Assembly (NCBI RefSeq): GCF_018403265.1
Contig: NZ_BOSI01000004.1
Span: 310,001 to 374,000 of the forward strand
Length of the DNA: 64,000 bases
Origin: Paenibacillus sp. J31TS4
GTDB taxonomy: Bacteria; Bacillota; Bacilli; Paenibacillales; NBRC-103111
Reading direction: 5' to 3'
Shown: piece by piece, positions 35,391 through 44,613 of the stretch
How positions within the stretch are numbered: position 1 is the first letter of the stretch
Layout: every line of letters starts with the position of its first letter
The notes under the pieces: model-generated
Told to the model about the DNA's origin: nothing
The model's input: the letters and a program-made list of their open reading frames with translations, nothing else
The model's database searches: none
Translations under genes and position numbers: made by a program

Positions 35391-35837
35391 TTATTCCTCC
35401 GTTACTTGTACCTTGAGCGTAGCGGTCACGTCCGGATGGAGCTTGACCGGGACTTGGGTGACGCCGAGCGTACGGATCGGCTCGTCGAGCTGCATCTTCC
35501 GCTTATCGACCTTGACGCCGTGCTGCTTTTGCAGCTCCTCGGCAATCTGCTTGCTGGTGATGGAGCCGAACAGCTTGCCGCCTTCGCCCGATTTCCCGAG
35601 AATCTTCACGGTCATCTCATCCATCTTTTTGCCGAGCGCTACCGCATCGGCCTTCTCTTGCTCTTTCTTCTTCTCTTCCGACTGCTTTTGCATATCGAGT
35701 ACCTTGATATTGGAATCGGTAGCCGGCTTGGCGAGCTGCTGCTTGAACAGGAAGTTGGCTGCGTAGCCTTCGGATACTTCCTTCACTTGGCCCTTCTTGC
35801 CCTGCCCCTTGACGTCTTTCAAGAAGATAACTTTCAT
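35391..35837 (-). CDS. rplI: 50S ribosomal protein L9
   Basis: 148 residues. [30 protein letters not shown] is the L9 signature, followed by the long connecting helix and C-terminal RNA-binding domain. It overlaps gdpP by 4 bases and precedes dnaB. Confidence 0.97.
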   Translation of the reverse strand: MKVIFLKDVKGQGKKGQVKEVSEGYAANFLFKQQLAKPATDSNIKVLDMQKQSEEKKKEQEKADAVALGKKMDEMTVKILGKSGEGGKLFGSITSKQIAEELQKQHGVKVDKRKMQLDEPIRTLGVTQVPVKLHPDVTATLKVQVTEE

Positions 35838-37789
35838 TCGAACAACCCCTCTTCCGTTTCCATTTCGGCGAGCACCTGCTTGAGGCGCTCGGTCGCTTCT
35901 TCAAGCGTGCCTTCCAATTGAACGGCCGCGTTCGTCAAATGACCGCCTCCGCCAAGCTTCTCCATCACGATCTGCACGTTCATCTGCCCGAGCGAACGGG
36001 CGCTGATGCCGATTAGACCGTCCGGTCGCTCGGACAGGACGAAGGAAGCCCAGACATCGGTCATATTAATCAATGTATCAGCTACTTGCGCGATGAGCAA
36101 CTGAGAATATTTGCGCCCCGGCTCAGCCGCCGCAAGCGCCACATGCTCGTAGAGGATCTCTGCGTGCTTGATGACCTCGGCCTTCTCGATATAAGCCTCC
36201 AGATCCTCCTTCATCAACCGCTGGATCATCGCCGAATCGGCTCCGCTGCGGCGGAGGAAGGAGGCAGCCTCGAACGTCCGCGCACCGGTGCGCAGGCTGA
36301 AGCTCTTGGTGTCCACCGCTATGCCGGCGAGGAGCGCGGTCGCCTCCAGCACCTCCATCGTCATCTTATCGTTGAAGTACTGGAGGAGCTCGGTGACAAG
36401 CTCGCACGTCGACGACGCGTACGGCTCCATATAGACGAGCACGGCGTCGTTAATGAAGTCCTCCCCGCGGCGGTGATGATCGACCACAACAACCCGGGAC
36501 GTCAGCTGCAGGAGCCGGGGCTCGGCGACAAGCGACGACCGGTGGGTGTCGACCACGACGGCCAGCGTGCGCGGCCCGATCAGCTGCATCGCCTGCTCCG
36601 GCGTGATGAACCAGCGCCCGATTCGCTCGTGCTCGTAGACCTCTTCCATCAGCCGGTCGATCGACGGATTGATGCCCTCAAGGACGATATAGCCTTCCTT
36701 GTTGCTCAGCTGAACTGCCTTCAGCACCCCGATGGCCGCGCCGATGGCGTCCATATCGGGAATTTTATGCCCCATGATGACGACCTTGTCGCTCTCGCGG
36801 ATCAGATCGCGCAGCGCATGCGAGATAACGCGCGCCCGCACCCGTGTCCGCTTCTCGACGGCGTTGGACCGTCCGCCGTAGAAGGACATACGCTGGCCGA
36901 CCTTGACCGCCGCCTGGTCGCCTCCGCGGCCGAGCGCCATGTCTAGACTCGTCTGGGCCAGCGTGCCGATCTCGCCGAGCGTCCCGGCTCCGGCCGCTAC
37001 CCCAATGCTGAGCGTGAAGGGAACCTTGGCGTCGGGGATCATCTCGCGCACGTCGTCGAGAATTTCGAACCGGTCCTGCTCAAGCTCCTGCAGGCTCTTC
37101 TGGTTCATAATGAGCAGGAAGCGGTCGGAGGCGGTCCGCCGCAGGTAAAGCTGGTGGCGCTGCGCCCACTCGTTGATCTCTCCCGTAATACGGGCGAGGG
37201 TGATGGACCGGGTCTGGTCGTCCATCCCCTGCGTCGCCTCGTCGATATTGTCGAGCAGCACGATGCCGATCGCAATCTTGTCTTCCTGGTATTTCTTCTG
37301 GAGCTCGGTCTGCTCCGTAATGTCGCGAAAATAAAACAGCTTCTCCTCGGGCTTGTTCTCCACCGAGTAGATTTTGCTGCCGAGCGGCAGGTCGAAGACC
37401 GGCTCTTTGCGGTTCTTTAGTCCCGGCAGCAGCTCGAGGAGCGGCTCCCCCACGATGCTCTCCCGCCCGGTCATCCGGGCGATGAACGGGTTGTGCCACT
37501 CCACCGTCTTCTCCTCGTTATAAAGCAGAATGCCGAGCGGAAGCTCATTGATGACCTCGGAGCTCGCTTTCTTCACCCGGTAGGTCAGCGTCGTGACGTA
37601 AGCGCGGAAGTCCTTTTCGAACGCCCGCTCCGCCTGCCACGCATAGAAAATGAGCACGGCGGTGGGCACGAGGGCCACAACCGCCAATACCCATTGATAA
37701 AACGACAATAGCACAAGCAGCAGAAACACAAGGACGAATGTCCATACCATATGAAGACCGTGCCACCGTTTGGAAAGAAACTTGGGCAT
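35834..37789 (-). CDS. gdpP: cyclic-di-AMP phosphodiesterase GdpP
   Basis: About 651 residues: two membrane helices (residues ~10-55), a PAS-like domain, a degenerate GGDEF domain and a DHH-DHHA1 module ([35 protein letters not shown]). It hydrolyses c-di-AMP to pApA. I start at ATG 37789 ([11 protein letters not shown]), 11 bases after AGAGG; an in-frame GTG lies four codons before. The gdpP-rplI-dnaB run is conserved in Bacillota. Confidence 0.95.
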   Translation of the reverse strand: MPKFLSKRWHGLHMVWTFVLVFLLLVLLSFYQWVLAVVALVPTAVLIFYAWQAERAFEKDFRAYVTTLTYRVKKASSEVINELPLGILLYNEEKTVEWHNPFIARMTGRESIVGEPLLELLPGLKNRKEPVFDLPLGSKIYSVENKPEEKLFYFRDITEQTELQKKYQEDKIAIGIVLLDNIDEATQGMDDQTRSITLARITGEINEWAQRHQLYLRRTASDRFLLIMNQKSLQELEQDRFEILDDVREMIPDAKVPFTLSIGVAAGAGTLGEIGTLAQTSLDMALGRGGDQAAVKVGQRMSFYGGRSNAVEKRTRVRARVISHALRDLIRESDKVVIMGHKIPDMDAIGAAIGVLKAVQLSNKEGYIVLEGINPSIDRLMEEVYEHERIGRWFITPEQAMQLIGPRTLAVVVDTHRSSLVAEPRLLQLTSRVVVVDHHRRGEDFINDAVLVYMEPYASSTCELVTELLQYFNDKMTMEVLEATALLAGIAVDTKSFSLRTGARTFEAASFLRRSGADSAMIQRLMKEDLEAYIEKAEVIKHAEILYEHVALAAAEPGRKYSQLLIAQVADTLINMTDVWASFVLSERPDGLIGISARSLGQMNVQIVMEKLGGGGHLTNAAVQLEGTLEEATERLKQVLAEMETEEGLFE

Positions 37790-37810
37790 GACGATTCGCA
37801 CCTCTTTGGT

Positions 37811-38746
37811 TTAGGATTTGCCGTTCATCCTTTCCCGGACCGGAAACATGACATCCATCAATCCGAGCAGGCTAAACAGCGTCATCGTCCATGGCAGAAA
37901 AATCATGAAGAGGACCGCGAGCGCCGGCCAAAACCGGCCCTTCCTCTTCTTCTGTGCCCAAAACGCAAGGAAGGACAGCGACTGGATGGCGAACGCAAGC
38001 GACAGGAGTGAGAACAGGTTCATGACTGCCATCGTCAGGAACGAATCCGGGTCGCGCATCACCATATCCAGAATAAGAGCCACCAGGAAGTACCAGCCGA
38101 GCGATTTCGGCAGCTTCCAGGAGGCGAGCGGCGGCAAAGGCTGCACGAGCTTATGCCCGCCCATGTTGGCCAGCTTGCGGCCGATCCAATGCGTGACCGC
38201 CACGTAAAACAGCGAGAAGGTCACAAGGAAGAACGGAATCATGTTGGTGACATACTTCATCAGCAGGTCGATCTGCTCCGGGGTAAACTGGGACTGCCAC
38301 AGCTCCCATATCACCGGAGACGTCGTTTGCAACGAATCCTGGAACTCCTTGACCGGGTTGACGCCCGCCAGACGGACGGCGACGAGCAGAATGACGAGCT
38401 CGGCGAGGAGCGTCAGAGTGCCTCCGACCAACGCATTTTTGGCGGGGGCTCCTTTTTTATGAAAGCTTCCCATGACGATGACGGGAGGAAGGAAAAACAA
38501 GGATAGAAGAATGAATACCCAGCCTAGGCCTCCCGTAAGCAGGTAAAAGACAAGTAAGGAAGCGGCGTAGGCGGCTGCGAACCAACGCGCGGACAAATTC
38601 ATATAAAGCACGAACACCGGAACCATGATGACGGTAACCGTAATCAGGTTGAGCGGGGTCAGGATCGAAAAGAGAAGCAGCACGTACAGGACGCACCATA
38701 CAATAGGGAACAATATGCTTCGGTTCGTGCGGTTCACCGGCGCCAT
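37811..38746 (-). CDS. yybS: YybS family membrane protein (DUF2232)
   Basis: A 311-residue protein with about eight membrane helices and the pattern of DUF2232/YybS. It lies directly upstream of gdpP as in Bacillus. Its function is unknown; DUF2232 shares folds with S-components of ECF transporters. Confidence 0.85.
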   Translation of the reverse strand: MAPVNRTNRSILFPIVWCVLYVLLLFSILTPLNLITVTVIMVPVFVLYMNLSARWFAAAYAASLLVFYLLTGGLGWVFILLSLFFLPPVIVMGSFHKKGAPAKNALVGGTLTLLAELVILLVAVRLAGVNPVKEFQDSLQTTSPVIWELWQSQFTPEQIDLLMKYVTNMIPFFLVTFSLFYVAVTHWIGRKLANMGGHKLVQPLPPLASWKLPKSLGWYFLVALILDMVMRDPDSFLTMAVMNLFSLLSLAFAIQSLSFLAFWAQKKRKGRFWPALAVLFMIFLPWTMTLFSLLGLMDVMFPVRERMNGKS

Positions 38747-39181
38747 TCCAACTCCTTCTTAAACAGCTTTAAGCATGATTATAGCACAAGGAGGCGAAAG
38801 AGCGTAAATATTGGTCGGGGTCGCCGGTGGGCGGAGATCTGTAGCCATGTTGCTATGGGAGGTGCCGTCGATAGTGCGGGGGAGGTAAAGTTGGCGATGC
38901 TGCAGGCGGTGCGAAGAAAGCGCGGTTTCAGTCACAGCCGTAGCTTGAACAGTACGGCGATGGAGACATCCGGCGTGGCGTGCAGGCAGCCGCTATGCAT
39001 CCACGGGCCTGTCTCCGGTTTAGCGGTATTGTATGAGAGAACGGCGCGATGTGTGCATTACGTTTAGCAGGAAAAGGCGTAGGCGGATGAGCAGCGAATC
39101 CCTGTCTTCATCATCGACGGAAACAGGGGGGAGCCTCACTGGCAAAGTCCGCCGCATATTAATTCGCCGCCGCTCCGGCCG
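38747..39181. other. intergenic region without a supported gene
   Basis: About 430 bases containing the promoter area of yybS and a 70-codon plus-strand frame (38855-39067) that has no ribosome site and no family resemblance. I see no clear RNA structure. Confidence 0.5.
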
Positions 39182-39844
39182 TTATTGCCATTTGGCGAGG
39201 TAGGTGTCCAGTTGGACGGCCGGCTCGGCCAGCGCCGGGCTATGGCATACGGCGAGCAGCGCGGGATTCAGCTCCCGGAGGATGCCGGCGCTGCGGACCG
39301 CCCGCGGCATATCGGCCGTAAACATCGGCATTGGGCGGTTCAGCCTGCCCTGCTTGGTCGTGAACAAGTCGCCGCCGAGCAGCACCCGGTCGGTTTCATG
39401 GTAGTAGGCGGTATGCCCTGGCGAATGGCCTGGCGTCCAGTACGGGCGGAGGGAGCCGACCGGGGCCAGTCCCTCGCCGCCGTCGTCTGCCAGAGGCTGA
39501 ACGAGACCTTGGGGGAGCAGCCGCTCCGCCCGCTTGCGGCCCGGAAATGGCTGCTGTCCCTCGGCGTACGGAATGTCGTTGGCGTGGAGGTAGACGGGAA
39601 CGCCATATTTGTGCGCCAGCGTCTCGGCACTGCCGACATGATCGCTATGCCCATGGGTGAGCAGAATCCGGCGGAGCGGCAGTCCGATCGCCGCGATGGC
39701 CCCCTCGATGCCCCGTACCATTCCCTTCATCCCGGCATCGACCAGCACGAGACCGTCCTCCTCCTTCACCAGCCATACTTGGATGGTGAACAGCATCCAG
39801 CTTTTGCACGACCAGATATGCGGCGACAGTTGTTCTACCCTCAT
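39182..39844 (-). CDS. MBL-fold metallo-hydrolase
   Basis: A 220-residue metallo-beta-lactamase-fold enzyme: LLTHGHSDHVGSAE (HxHxDH), the distal Asp in LVDAGMKG and WTPGHSPGHTAYY. The substrate is open; glyoxalase II-like and quorum-quenching lactonase-like members look like this. It is 3 bases downstream of a TetR gene, so the repressor probably controls it. Confidence 0.85.
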   Translation of the reverse strand: MRVEQLSPHIWSCKSWMLFTIQVWLVKEEDGLVLVDAGMKGMVRGIEGAIAAIGLPLRRILLTHGHSDHVGSAETLAHKYGVPVYLHANDIPYAEGQQPFPGRKRAERLLPQGLVQPLADDGGEGLAPVGSLRPYWTPGHSPGHTAYYHETDRVLLGGDLFTTKQGRLNRPMPMFTADMPRAVRSAGILRELNPALLAVCHSPALAEPAVQLDTYLAKWQ

Positions 39845-39847
39845 CTC

Positions 39848-40480
39848 TTACGCCTCCTCTTTCGTTATCGCTCTCATGCCCAGCAGCAGGACGTCGGTTC
39901 CCCGGCGGACGAGCGGGAGAATTCGCTCCAGCAGCGTGCCGGCGGGCTCCTCGCTTCGTCCGTACGTGCTGGCGATTCCCTGCAAGTAATAGAAGTACAT
40001 ACGAGCGGCCTCCAGCTTTTGCGGCTCCCCCCTCAGCTCCGGAAGCGCGGCCGCGACAGCGGTTTGCAGCTCGGCGAACAGCCGGTTGCGCAGCCGGTTT
40101 ACCTCTAGCTCGGGCTCCGGGATATCTACGCGGTCCGCTTTCTCCATGAACAGCACGTCGGCCATGCTGCGGTTGTCGAGCAGGAAGCGGGTATACGACT
40201 CTGCCATCGCTTTCAACGTCTCCGCGGCGTCGGTTCCCTGCTCGCTCAGCCGGCGGAACTGCAGCGCAAGCTGTTCCAGGGGCGGGATGACGAGCTGCTG
40301 CAGAAGTGTTTCTTTGTCCTTGAAGTAGAGGTAGATGGCGGTGTGCGAATATCCCGCGTCCTTTGCGATCTCCCGCATCGTGACAGCCTGGAAGCCCTTC
40401 TCGGCGAACAATCTGCCGGCGGAATCCAAGATCGCCCGCTTCGTTTCCTCGGCTCTCTGCTCTTGTCTCGTTCGTTTCAT
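39848..40480 (-). CDS. TetR/AcrR family transcriptional regulator
   Basis: 210 residues with an N-terminal HTH (ITMREIAKDAGYSHTAIYLYFKDKETLL-like; here VTMREIAKDAG then GYSHTAIYLYF) and a helical ligand domain. It is first of a two-gene operon with the MBL hydrolase. Three copies of a TAACC/GGTTA palindrome lie upstream (40511-40555), suggesting autorepression. Confidence 0.9.
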   Translation of the reverse strand: MKRTRQEQRAEETKRAILDSAGRLFAEKGFQAVTMREIAKDAGYSHTAIYLYFKDKETLLQQLVIPPLEQLALQFRRLSEQGTDAAETLKAMAESYTRFLLDNRSMADVLFMEKADRVDIPEPELEVNRLRNRLFAELQTAVAAALPELRGEPQKLEAARMYFYYLQGIASTYGRSEEPAGTLLERILPLVRRGTDVLLLGMRAITKEEA

Positions 40481-40510
40481 TGGAAGGTCTACTCCTTCTG
40501 TTTTAATTTG

Positions 40511-40555
40511 TTACCGATGGTTAGTAACCGTTGGTTATATAATAACCGTTGGTTA
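40511..40555 (-). promoter_or_regulatory. triple palindromic operator of the TetR operon
   Basis: TAACCGTTGGTTA occurs exactly at 40525-40537 and 40543-40555 and as TTACCGATGGTTA at 40511-40523. Between the exact copies lies a TATAT stretch that may serve as the -10 region. Spacing is 14 and 18 bases. Confidence 0.75.
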
Positions 40556-40580
40556 CTCATTTGTAAATAGGATTCCTAAC

Positions 40581-40610
40581 AAAAAACCCCTGCCCGTGAA
40601 CCCGGCAGGG
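40581..40610 (-). terminator. terminator of the MOSC gene
   Basis: CCCTGCC and GGCAGGG, extended by CG, are followed by GGTTTTTTG on the minus strand. Confidence 0.8.
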
Positions 40611-40702
40611 ATAATCGTTCGTTGGAATCTTGTCTGTTTCGGCATCGCGCGAAGCTCCCAGCGCGCGGTGCTGGGCATCACATGGTGTGGTCAACCGCGT
40701 CT

Positions 40703-41449
40703 CTATTGTTCAACGCGCTCTGCTCCTGCTCCCCATCCGGTCACCACATCGCCGATGCGGACCGTGCCGGGAACTAGGACCGAGGCATACACCCCGAAGC
40801 ATGCTTCCCGCTCGCGGGCAACGAGTCGGAGCAGCGACGGGTCTCGCAGCTGGCTGTCAGGCTCAAGCGTGATCATCATGCACCGCTCGCATCGTTTCTC
40901 CAGGCGAATGCGGGCTTCGCCGATCTGCAGCGTCTGCCCGAGCCAATCCTCTTCCTCGAACGGCCGCAGCCCTTCGTCCGACAGGACGAGGTTCGGCCGA
41001 AAGCGCCGCCAATCGAGCGGTTGACCCCACTGCCGCTCCAGCTCACGGACGGAGGCGGCCGAGACGACGAGCAGCGGCGCATCGTCGACGGCCATCAGCG
41101 GCTCGCGGGTTGCATCGAGCGTCCGGAGGATGAGCGTGCGCCCGCTCTCCTGCTCCAGCCGCTCGCGAAGCGCCGGCTCGCCCCAGATGTACCGCAGGCC
41201 GTCCGGCGCTTCCACGGTGACCCGCTCCGTTACCCAGATAGCACGATAGCCGAGCAGCCCGGGCAGCTTGCGGGCGGTGAGCTGGCTGCCGTCCGGCTGA
41301 ATCTCCATATACCGGGTCCGATCTCCTTCCAAGCCATACGTGGTCAACCGCGCCTCGGTCAGCCGTTCGCCCTTCATCGATTTGACCGGATACCGGACCA
41401 GCGCCGTCAGCGTCACTTCGTTTTGTCCATCTCGTCTTCCTGTCTCCAT
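40703..41449 (-). CDS. MOSC domain protein with N-terminal beta-barrel
   Basis: 248 residues. The N-terminal barrel (LVRYPVKSMKGERLTEARLT, GLEGDRTRYM) and the MOSC core (WRRFRPNLVLSDEGLRPFEE, RCERCMMITLEPDSQLRDP) match YcbX/mARC-type proteins that bind molybdenum cofactor through a conserved cysteine (probably in CERCM). The partner reductase and substrate are unknown. Monocistronic. Confidence 0.88.
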   Translation of the reverse strand: METGRRDGQNEVTLTALVRYPVKSMKGERLTEARLTTYGLEGDRTRYMEIQPDGSQLTARKLPGLLGYRAIWVTERVTVEAPDGLRYIWGEPALRERLEQESGRTLILRTLDATREPLMAVDDAPLLVVSAASVRELERQWGQPLDWRRFRPNLVLSDEGLRPFEEEDWLGQTLQIGEARIRLEKRCERCMMITLEPDSQLRDPSLLRLVAREREACFGVYASVLVPGTVRIGDVVTGWGAGAERVEQ

Positions 41450-41502
41450 AGGATGCTCCTCCCTCTCGGCCCCGCCGCTTTCCTTTTCCGCGAGCAGCGT
41501 AC

Positions 41503-41537
41503 AAAAAAAGCAGCAGGATCAAAGTCCCGCTGCTTTT
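41503..41537 (-). terminator. terminator of rpsF-ssb-rpsR
   Basis: AGCAGCGGGAC and GATCCTGCTGCT (imperfect) are followed by seven T on the minus strand. Confidence 0.75.
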
Positions 41538-41546
41538 GTCGCTCGA

Positions 41547-41825
41547 CTACTCGGTTGTGTAAGGCAGCAATGCGATTTGGCGCGCACGCTTGATCGCGAT
41601 GGTCAGCATCCGCTGGTACTTCGCGGAAGTGCCAGTTACACGGCGAGGAAGAATCTTCCCACGCTCGCTGATGAATTTCTTCAGCGTATCGATATCTTTG
41701 TAATCGATGTGTTGGATTTTATTCACAGTAAAGTAACATACTTTACGGCGCTTGTTACGGCCGCCTTTGCGCGTGAACTTGCGTTCGCTGCGCTCTTCGC
41801 CGCCGTTTTCTCTGCGGTTACCCAT
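41547..41825 (-). CDS. rpsR: 30S ribosomal protein S18
   Basis: 92 residues with [17 protein letters not shown] and [21 protein letters not shown], the S18 signature. Last gene of rpsF-ssb-rpsR. The first 25 residues are an unusually long charged extension ([20 protein letters not shown]). Confidence 0.97.
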   Translation of the reverse strand: MGNRRENGGEERSERKFTRKGGRNKRRKVCYFTVNKIQHIDYKDIDTLKKFISERGKILPRRVTGTSAKYQRMLTIAIKRARQIALLPYTTE

Positions 41826-41845
41826 TCGGTTTCATCCCTTTCTCA

Positions 41846-42343
41846 TTAAAATGGCAGATCGTCGTCGGAAATGTCGATCGGTTTCCCGTCGTCGGAGAAA
41901 GGATCCTGATTGCCACCGCGTGAATTGCCGCCACCACCATTGCCACCATACCGGTTACCACCGGATGGCTGCTGCTGCTGGTAGGACGACTCTTCCCGCA
42001 TGCCGCCGCCGTTGTTATCCCGATTAGGAGACTCCAGGAACCGCACGTTGTCCGCCACTACTTCGGTCACGTAGACCTTGCGGCCTTCGTTGTTGTCGTA
42101 GCTGCGTACCTGCATGCGCCCTTCCACCGCCGCCAATCTGCCTTTGCGCAGATAGTTGGCGCAGGTTTCGGCCAGCTGCCGCCAGGTTACGACCGGGATG
42201 AAATCTGCCTCCCGCTCGTTCTGCTGGTTCGTGAACGGCCGGTCAACCGCCAGGGTGAACTGGGTGACCGCTACTCCGGACGGTGTGTACCTAAGCTCCG
42301 GATCGCGGGTTAGTCTGCCAATAAGAATAACACGGTTCAACAA
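41846..42343 (-). CDS. ssb: single-stranded DNA-binding protein
   Basis: 165 residues from a TTG at 42343 ([19 protein letters not shown]), seven bases after AGGAGGAGGG. OB-fold followed by a Gly/Asn/Gln-rich linker and the acidic tip [11 protein letters not shown] that recruits replication and repair partners. Lies between rpsF and rpsR. Confidence 0.96.
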   Translation of the reverse strand: MLNRVILIGRLTRDPELRYTPSGVAVTQFTLAVDRPFTNQQNEREADFIPVVTWRQLAETCANYLRKGRLAAVEGRMQVRSYDNNEGRKVYVTEVVADNVRFLESPNRDNNGGGMREESSYQQQQPSGGNRYGGNGGGGNSRGGNQDPFSDDGKPIDISDDDLPF

Positions 42344-42388
42344 TCGGGTTCCCTCCTCCTGCAATTCCTCGAATGAAGCTGTCGATTA

Positions 42389-42673
42389 TTAAGCTACGTC
42401 GTTAACGATGAGGTAACGGATGATTTCGTCGGAAATCTTCATTACCCGATCAAGTTCGGCTACAACTTCAGGTGTTGCGTTGAAGTGGACGAGAACGTAA
42501 TGCCCGTCGCGGAACTTGTCGATTTCATACGCAAGACGGCGCTTACCCATCACTTCATTCTTCGTGATTTCGCCACCATTGTTAATGATGCCCTCGAACT
42601 TTTCGATGACGGCTTGCGTCGCCTCCTGCTCGATATCCGTACGGATGATGTACATCACTTCATATTTGCGCAT
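42389..42673 (-). CDS. rpsF: 30S ribosomal protein S6
   Basis: 94 residues, MRKYEVMYIIRTDIEQEA at the start. AAGGAGG precedes the ATG. The leader carries a hairpin (CTGTCC/GGACAG, 42711-42725); many bacteria have an S6-S18-binding leader here, but I cannot confirm its fine structure. Confidence 0.96.
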   Translation of the reverse strand: MRKYEVMYIIRTDIEQEATQAVIEKFEGIINNGGEITKNEVMGKRRLAYEIDKFRDGHYVLVHFNATPEVVAELDRVMKISDEIIRYLIVNDVA

Positions 42674-42773
42674 GTAGGTTCACCTCCTTTTGGACTAAAC
42701 GGCCCCAAGCCTGTCCAGCGGACAGCAGGAGCAAGGAGCGAGGAAAAAGCTATGTTTAAACTCGCACCATAAT

Positions 42774-42802
42774 ACTATACCAAATTGATCGGGGGAACAC
42801 AA
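42774..42802 (-). promoter_or_regulatory. probable promoter of rpsF-ssb-rpsR
   Basis: TTGTGT (42797-42802) and TATAGT (42774-42779) on the minus strand, 17 bases apart, about 100 bases before rpsF. Confidence 0.5.
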
Positions 42803-42902
42803 GCCGAACATGAAAGTCCGTTCCGCCTCATCCGCCCGGCAAAAACCGGCATACATGCGGACGGTCCCGCTGGGTACGCTATGGACAATGGAGGTGATGG
42901 CC

Positions 42903-43085
42903 ATGGGAGAACGCACCCAATTCGAACCGGGCGACCGCGCTCCGAATGACGGAGTGTATATGGAGATCGGGGAGAAAGCCATTCATATGGGAGTGAACGA
43001 CCCTCAGATGATCACACTGAAAAAGGGCGAACGCTTCCCGGATACGACCAATAAGGATCGCAAGTGGAAGCGGAAAAACCACTAA
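42903..43085 (+). CDS. YjzC family protein
   Basis: 60 residues from ATG 42903 (MGERTQFEPGDRAPNDGVY), eight bases after GGAGG. The motif pattern (RTQFEPGDRAPNDGVYMEIG, DPQMITLKKGERFPDT) matches the YjzC family of small Bacillota proteins, of unknown function. The frame is open 31 codons upstream without a site. Confidence 0.82.
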   Translation: MGERTQFEPGDRAPNDGVYMEIGEKAIHMGVNDPQMITLKKGERFPDTTNKDRKWKRKNH

Positions 43086-43098
43086 CGGAGGCGTCACC

Positions 43099-43356
43099 AT
43101 GAGAAGACGCTATACGATCACGCTGCTGTTTACCGCCCTGTCGCTGTTCCTCTGCTTCTATCATTACCTCGGGTTCGACCCGAAAAACATGATGCTCTTC
43201 TCGCTCAGTGTTCCTCTCTGGTTTCTTACGTTGTTCGTGGACATCCGGGCGATCAACCTGTTTTTCGCCTATGTGCTGACGGTGGCCTCTTGGGCACTGA
43301 TCGGTTATATCGCCGACCGGATGGTGCAGATTAGGGAGACCAAGAAGGCGCAATGA
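43099..43356 (+). CDS. small membrane protein, 85 aa
   Basis: Three membrane helices (TITLLFTALSLFLCFYHYLG; MMLFSLSVPLWFLTLFV; INLFFAYVLTVASWALIGYI). CGGAGG precedes the ATG. It lies 13 bases after the yjzC-like gene and before a terminator, so the two are co-transcribed. Family not recognised. Confidence 0.7.
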   Translation: MRRRYTITLLFTALSLFLCFYHYLGFDPKNMMLFSLSVPLWFLTLFVDIRAINLFFAYVLTVASWALIGYIADRMVQIRETKKAQ

Positions 43357-43375
43357 AGATGGCGTTTGGAACGAA

Positions 43376-43418
43376 ACACCCCTCATCGGCTACAACCGAA
43401 TGAGGGGTGTTGGTTTTC
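43376..43418 (+). terminator. rho-independent terminator
   Basis: ACACCCCTCAT pairs with ATGAGGGGTGT and is followed by TGGTTTT. It closes the YjzC/membrane protein unit. Confidence 0.8.
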
Positions 43419-43466
43419 AAGTATCGCTGCCAGCGCTTTGCATTATTAAAAGTTGACTTTGAGCAA

Positions 43467-43985
43467 TCATTCTCTTTTGTCATAATGGATTTTATTAAGG
43501 TAAGAATCAACAAGCTGATTGCCGCTTCCATTGTTGTCGCTAATTGTTAAAATAACATAATTTCTTGTTCTCCGGATAACATAACCCCGCATACGCTCAT
43601 ATTCTTCGGCATTTCCCAATCGGTATTTTTCCGCAAGTTCCTTGCTATAGGAGCTTATCGCCCTTTGAATACGATCCGCACTCTGTAAACTGTTCGCTTC
43701 GATGATGGAAAATTCCCGGGCGGTGCCATCTGTGCTGACGAACACTTTTGCATGGGAAACATCGGAGACGGTAACGCCTTTATAATGGTTTTCCAAGCTG
43801 GAAATAGGTAGTTCTTTCATATCCTTATAATAAACTGAAGATGTCAACATAAACTCGGAAAATGTATGGGTATCAATTTTTGTTTTGGGGCGCGTCATGC
43901 CGTAAATGCTTATGACAAATAAGATTGCCAAAAAGATGACCATCCATTTTTTCTTTGCTATCGCTTTTATCCTTTTTCCTCCCAA
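43467..43985 (-). CDS. hypothetical membrane-anchored protein (DUF4358-like?)
   Basis: 172 residues: a basic start, one membrane helix (WMVIFLAILFVISIYGM) and an extracytoplasmic alpha/beta domain with DVSHAKVFVSTDGTAREFSIIEA and RIQRAISSYSKELAEKYR. The alternation of strands and the trailing helix recall DUF4358, but this is a guess. It is AT-rich against GC-rich neighbours and lies beside tRNA-Ser, so it may be acquired. Confidence 0.6.
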   Translation of the reverse strand: MGGKRIKAIAKKKWMVIFLAILFVISIYGMTRPKTKIDTHTFSEFMLTSSVYYKDMKELPISSLENHYKGVTVSDVSHAKVFVSTDGTAREFSIIEANSLQSADRIQRAISSYSKELAEKYRLGNAEEYERMRGYVIRRTRNYVILTISDNNGSGNQLVDSYLNKIHYDKRE

Positions 43986-44012
43986 TCTGTCAAATAGTTA
44001 AACCATTATAAC

Positions 44013-44056
44013 AAAAACCTCCCTAATCGTGTTTGGAACACATTAGAGAGGTTTTA
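44013..44056. terminator. bidirectional terminator-like hairpin
   Basis: AAAACCTC...GTGTT and AACAC...GAGGTTTT form a long imperfect stem with T runs on each side, between tRNA-Ser and the gene at 43467. Confidence 0.65.
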
Positions 44057-44063
44057 GATATAA

Positions 44064-44098
44064 GAAACAAAAAAAGTGACTCCGCCCTAGAGTCACTT
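44064..44098 (-). terminator. terminator of tRNA-Ser
   Basis: AAGTGACTC and GAGTCACTT around a 7-base loop, followed by TTTTTTTG on the minus strand. Confidence 0.85.
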
Positions 44099-44110
44099 CG
44101 CTTTTATGTA

Positions 44111-44202
44111 TGGCGGAAAGGGTGGGATTCGAACCCACGCACGGATATGATCCGCCTAGCTGATTTCGAGTCAGCCCCCTTGGGCCTCTTGGGTACCTTT
44201 CC
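44111..44202 (-). tRNA. tRNA-Ser (anticodon CGA)
   Basis: A 92-base class II tRNA with long variable arm. The anticodon loop reads CTCGAAA, anticodon CGA, inside a CTGA/TCAG stem; the T loop is GGTTCGAATCC; GGAAAGG pairs with CCTTTCC and the CCA end is encoded. Confidence 0.95.
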
Positions 44203-44313
44203 ATTAGAGACAAGATGTATTGTAGCACAGGATGAGGCAGCATGGCAACTGCCAATTTTTCGGCTTGTCACCTGCTGCCTAACACCTCTTCTTACAGGGC
44301 TTGCGGTCCCGTC

Positions 44314-44544
44314 CTACTCCAGCAATCCTTCTTCCGCCTGCGCCGCTGCGGCCGGGTTGGAGCGCAGCACCTTCTTCATCTTGCTCTCGAATTTGGCCCG
44401 CGGTATGAGAACGCTGTGCTTGCAGCCGGTACAGCGCACCCGTATATCCATTCCCATGCGGATGATCTCCATCTCGTTCGTTCCGCACGGATGCTGCTTT
44501 TTCATCTGCACGATGTCGCCTAACGCGAACTGCTTTCTCTCCAC
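44314..44544 (-). CDS. DUF951 family protein (YyzM-like)
   Basis: 76 residues. FALGDIVQMKKQHPCGTNEM and RCTGCKHSVLIPRAKFESKMKK match DUF951, a small SH3-like/zinc-ribbon-like protein found next to mscS or ychF in Bacillota. The two cysteines (CTGC) may bind metal. Function unknown. Confidence 0.88.
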   Translation of the reverse strand: MERKQFALGDIVQMKKQHPCGTNEMEIIRMGMDIRVRCTGCKHSVLIPRAKFESKMKKVLRSNPAAAAQAEEGLLE

Positions 44545-44613
44545 CGTACCTTCCCCTTCCTCCCGGCTCTGGCAAAGCCGGCGTAGATAATGGCTGCCGG
44601 TCTGACGACCGGC

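Noticed and set aside
38855-39067. 70-codon frame in the yybS-MBL gap
   Set aside because: No ribosome site, unusual Cys/His/Ser-rich composition and no neighbour context.
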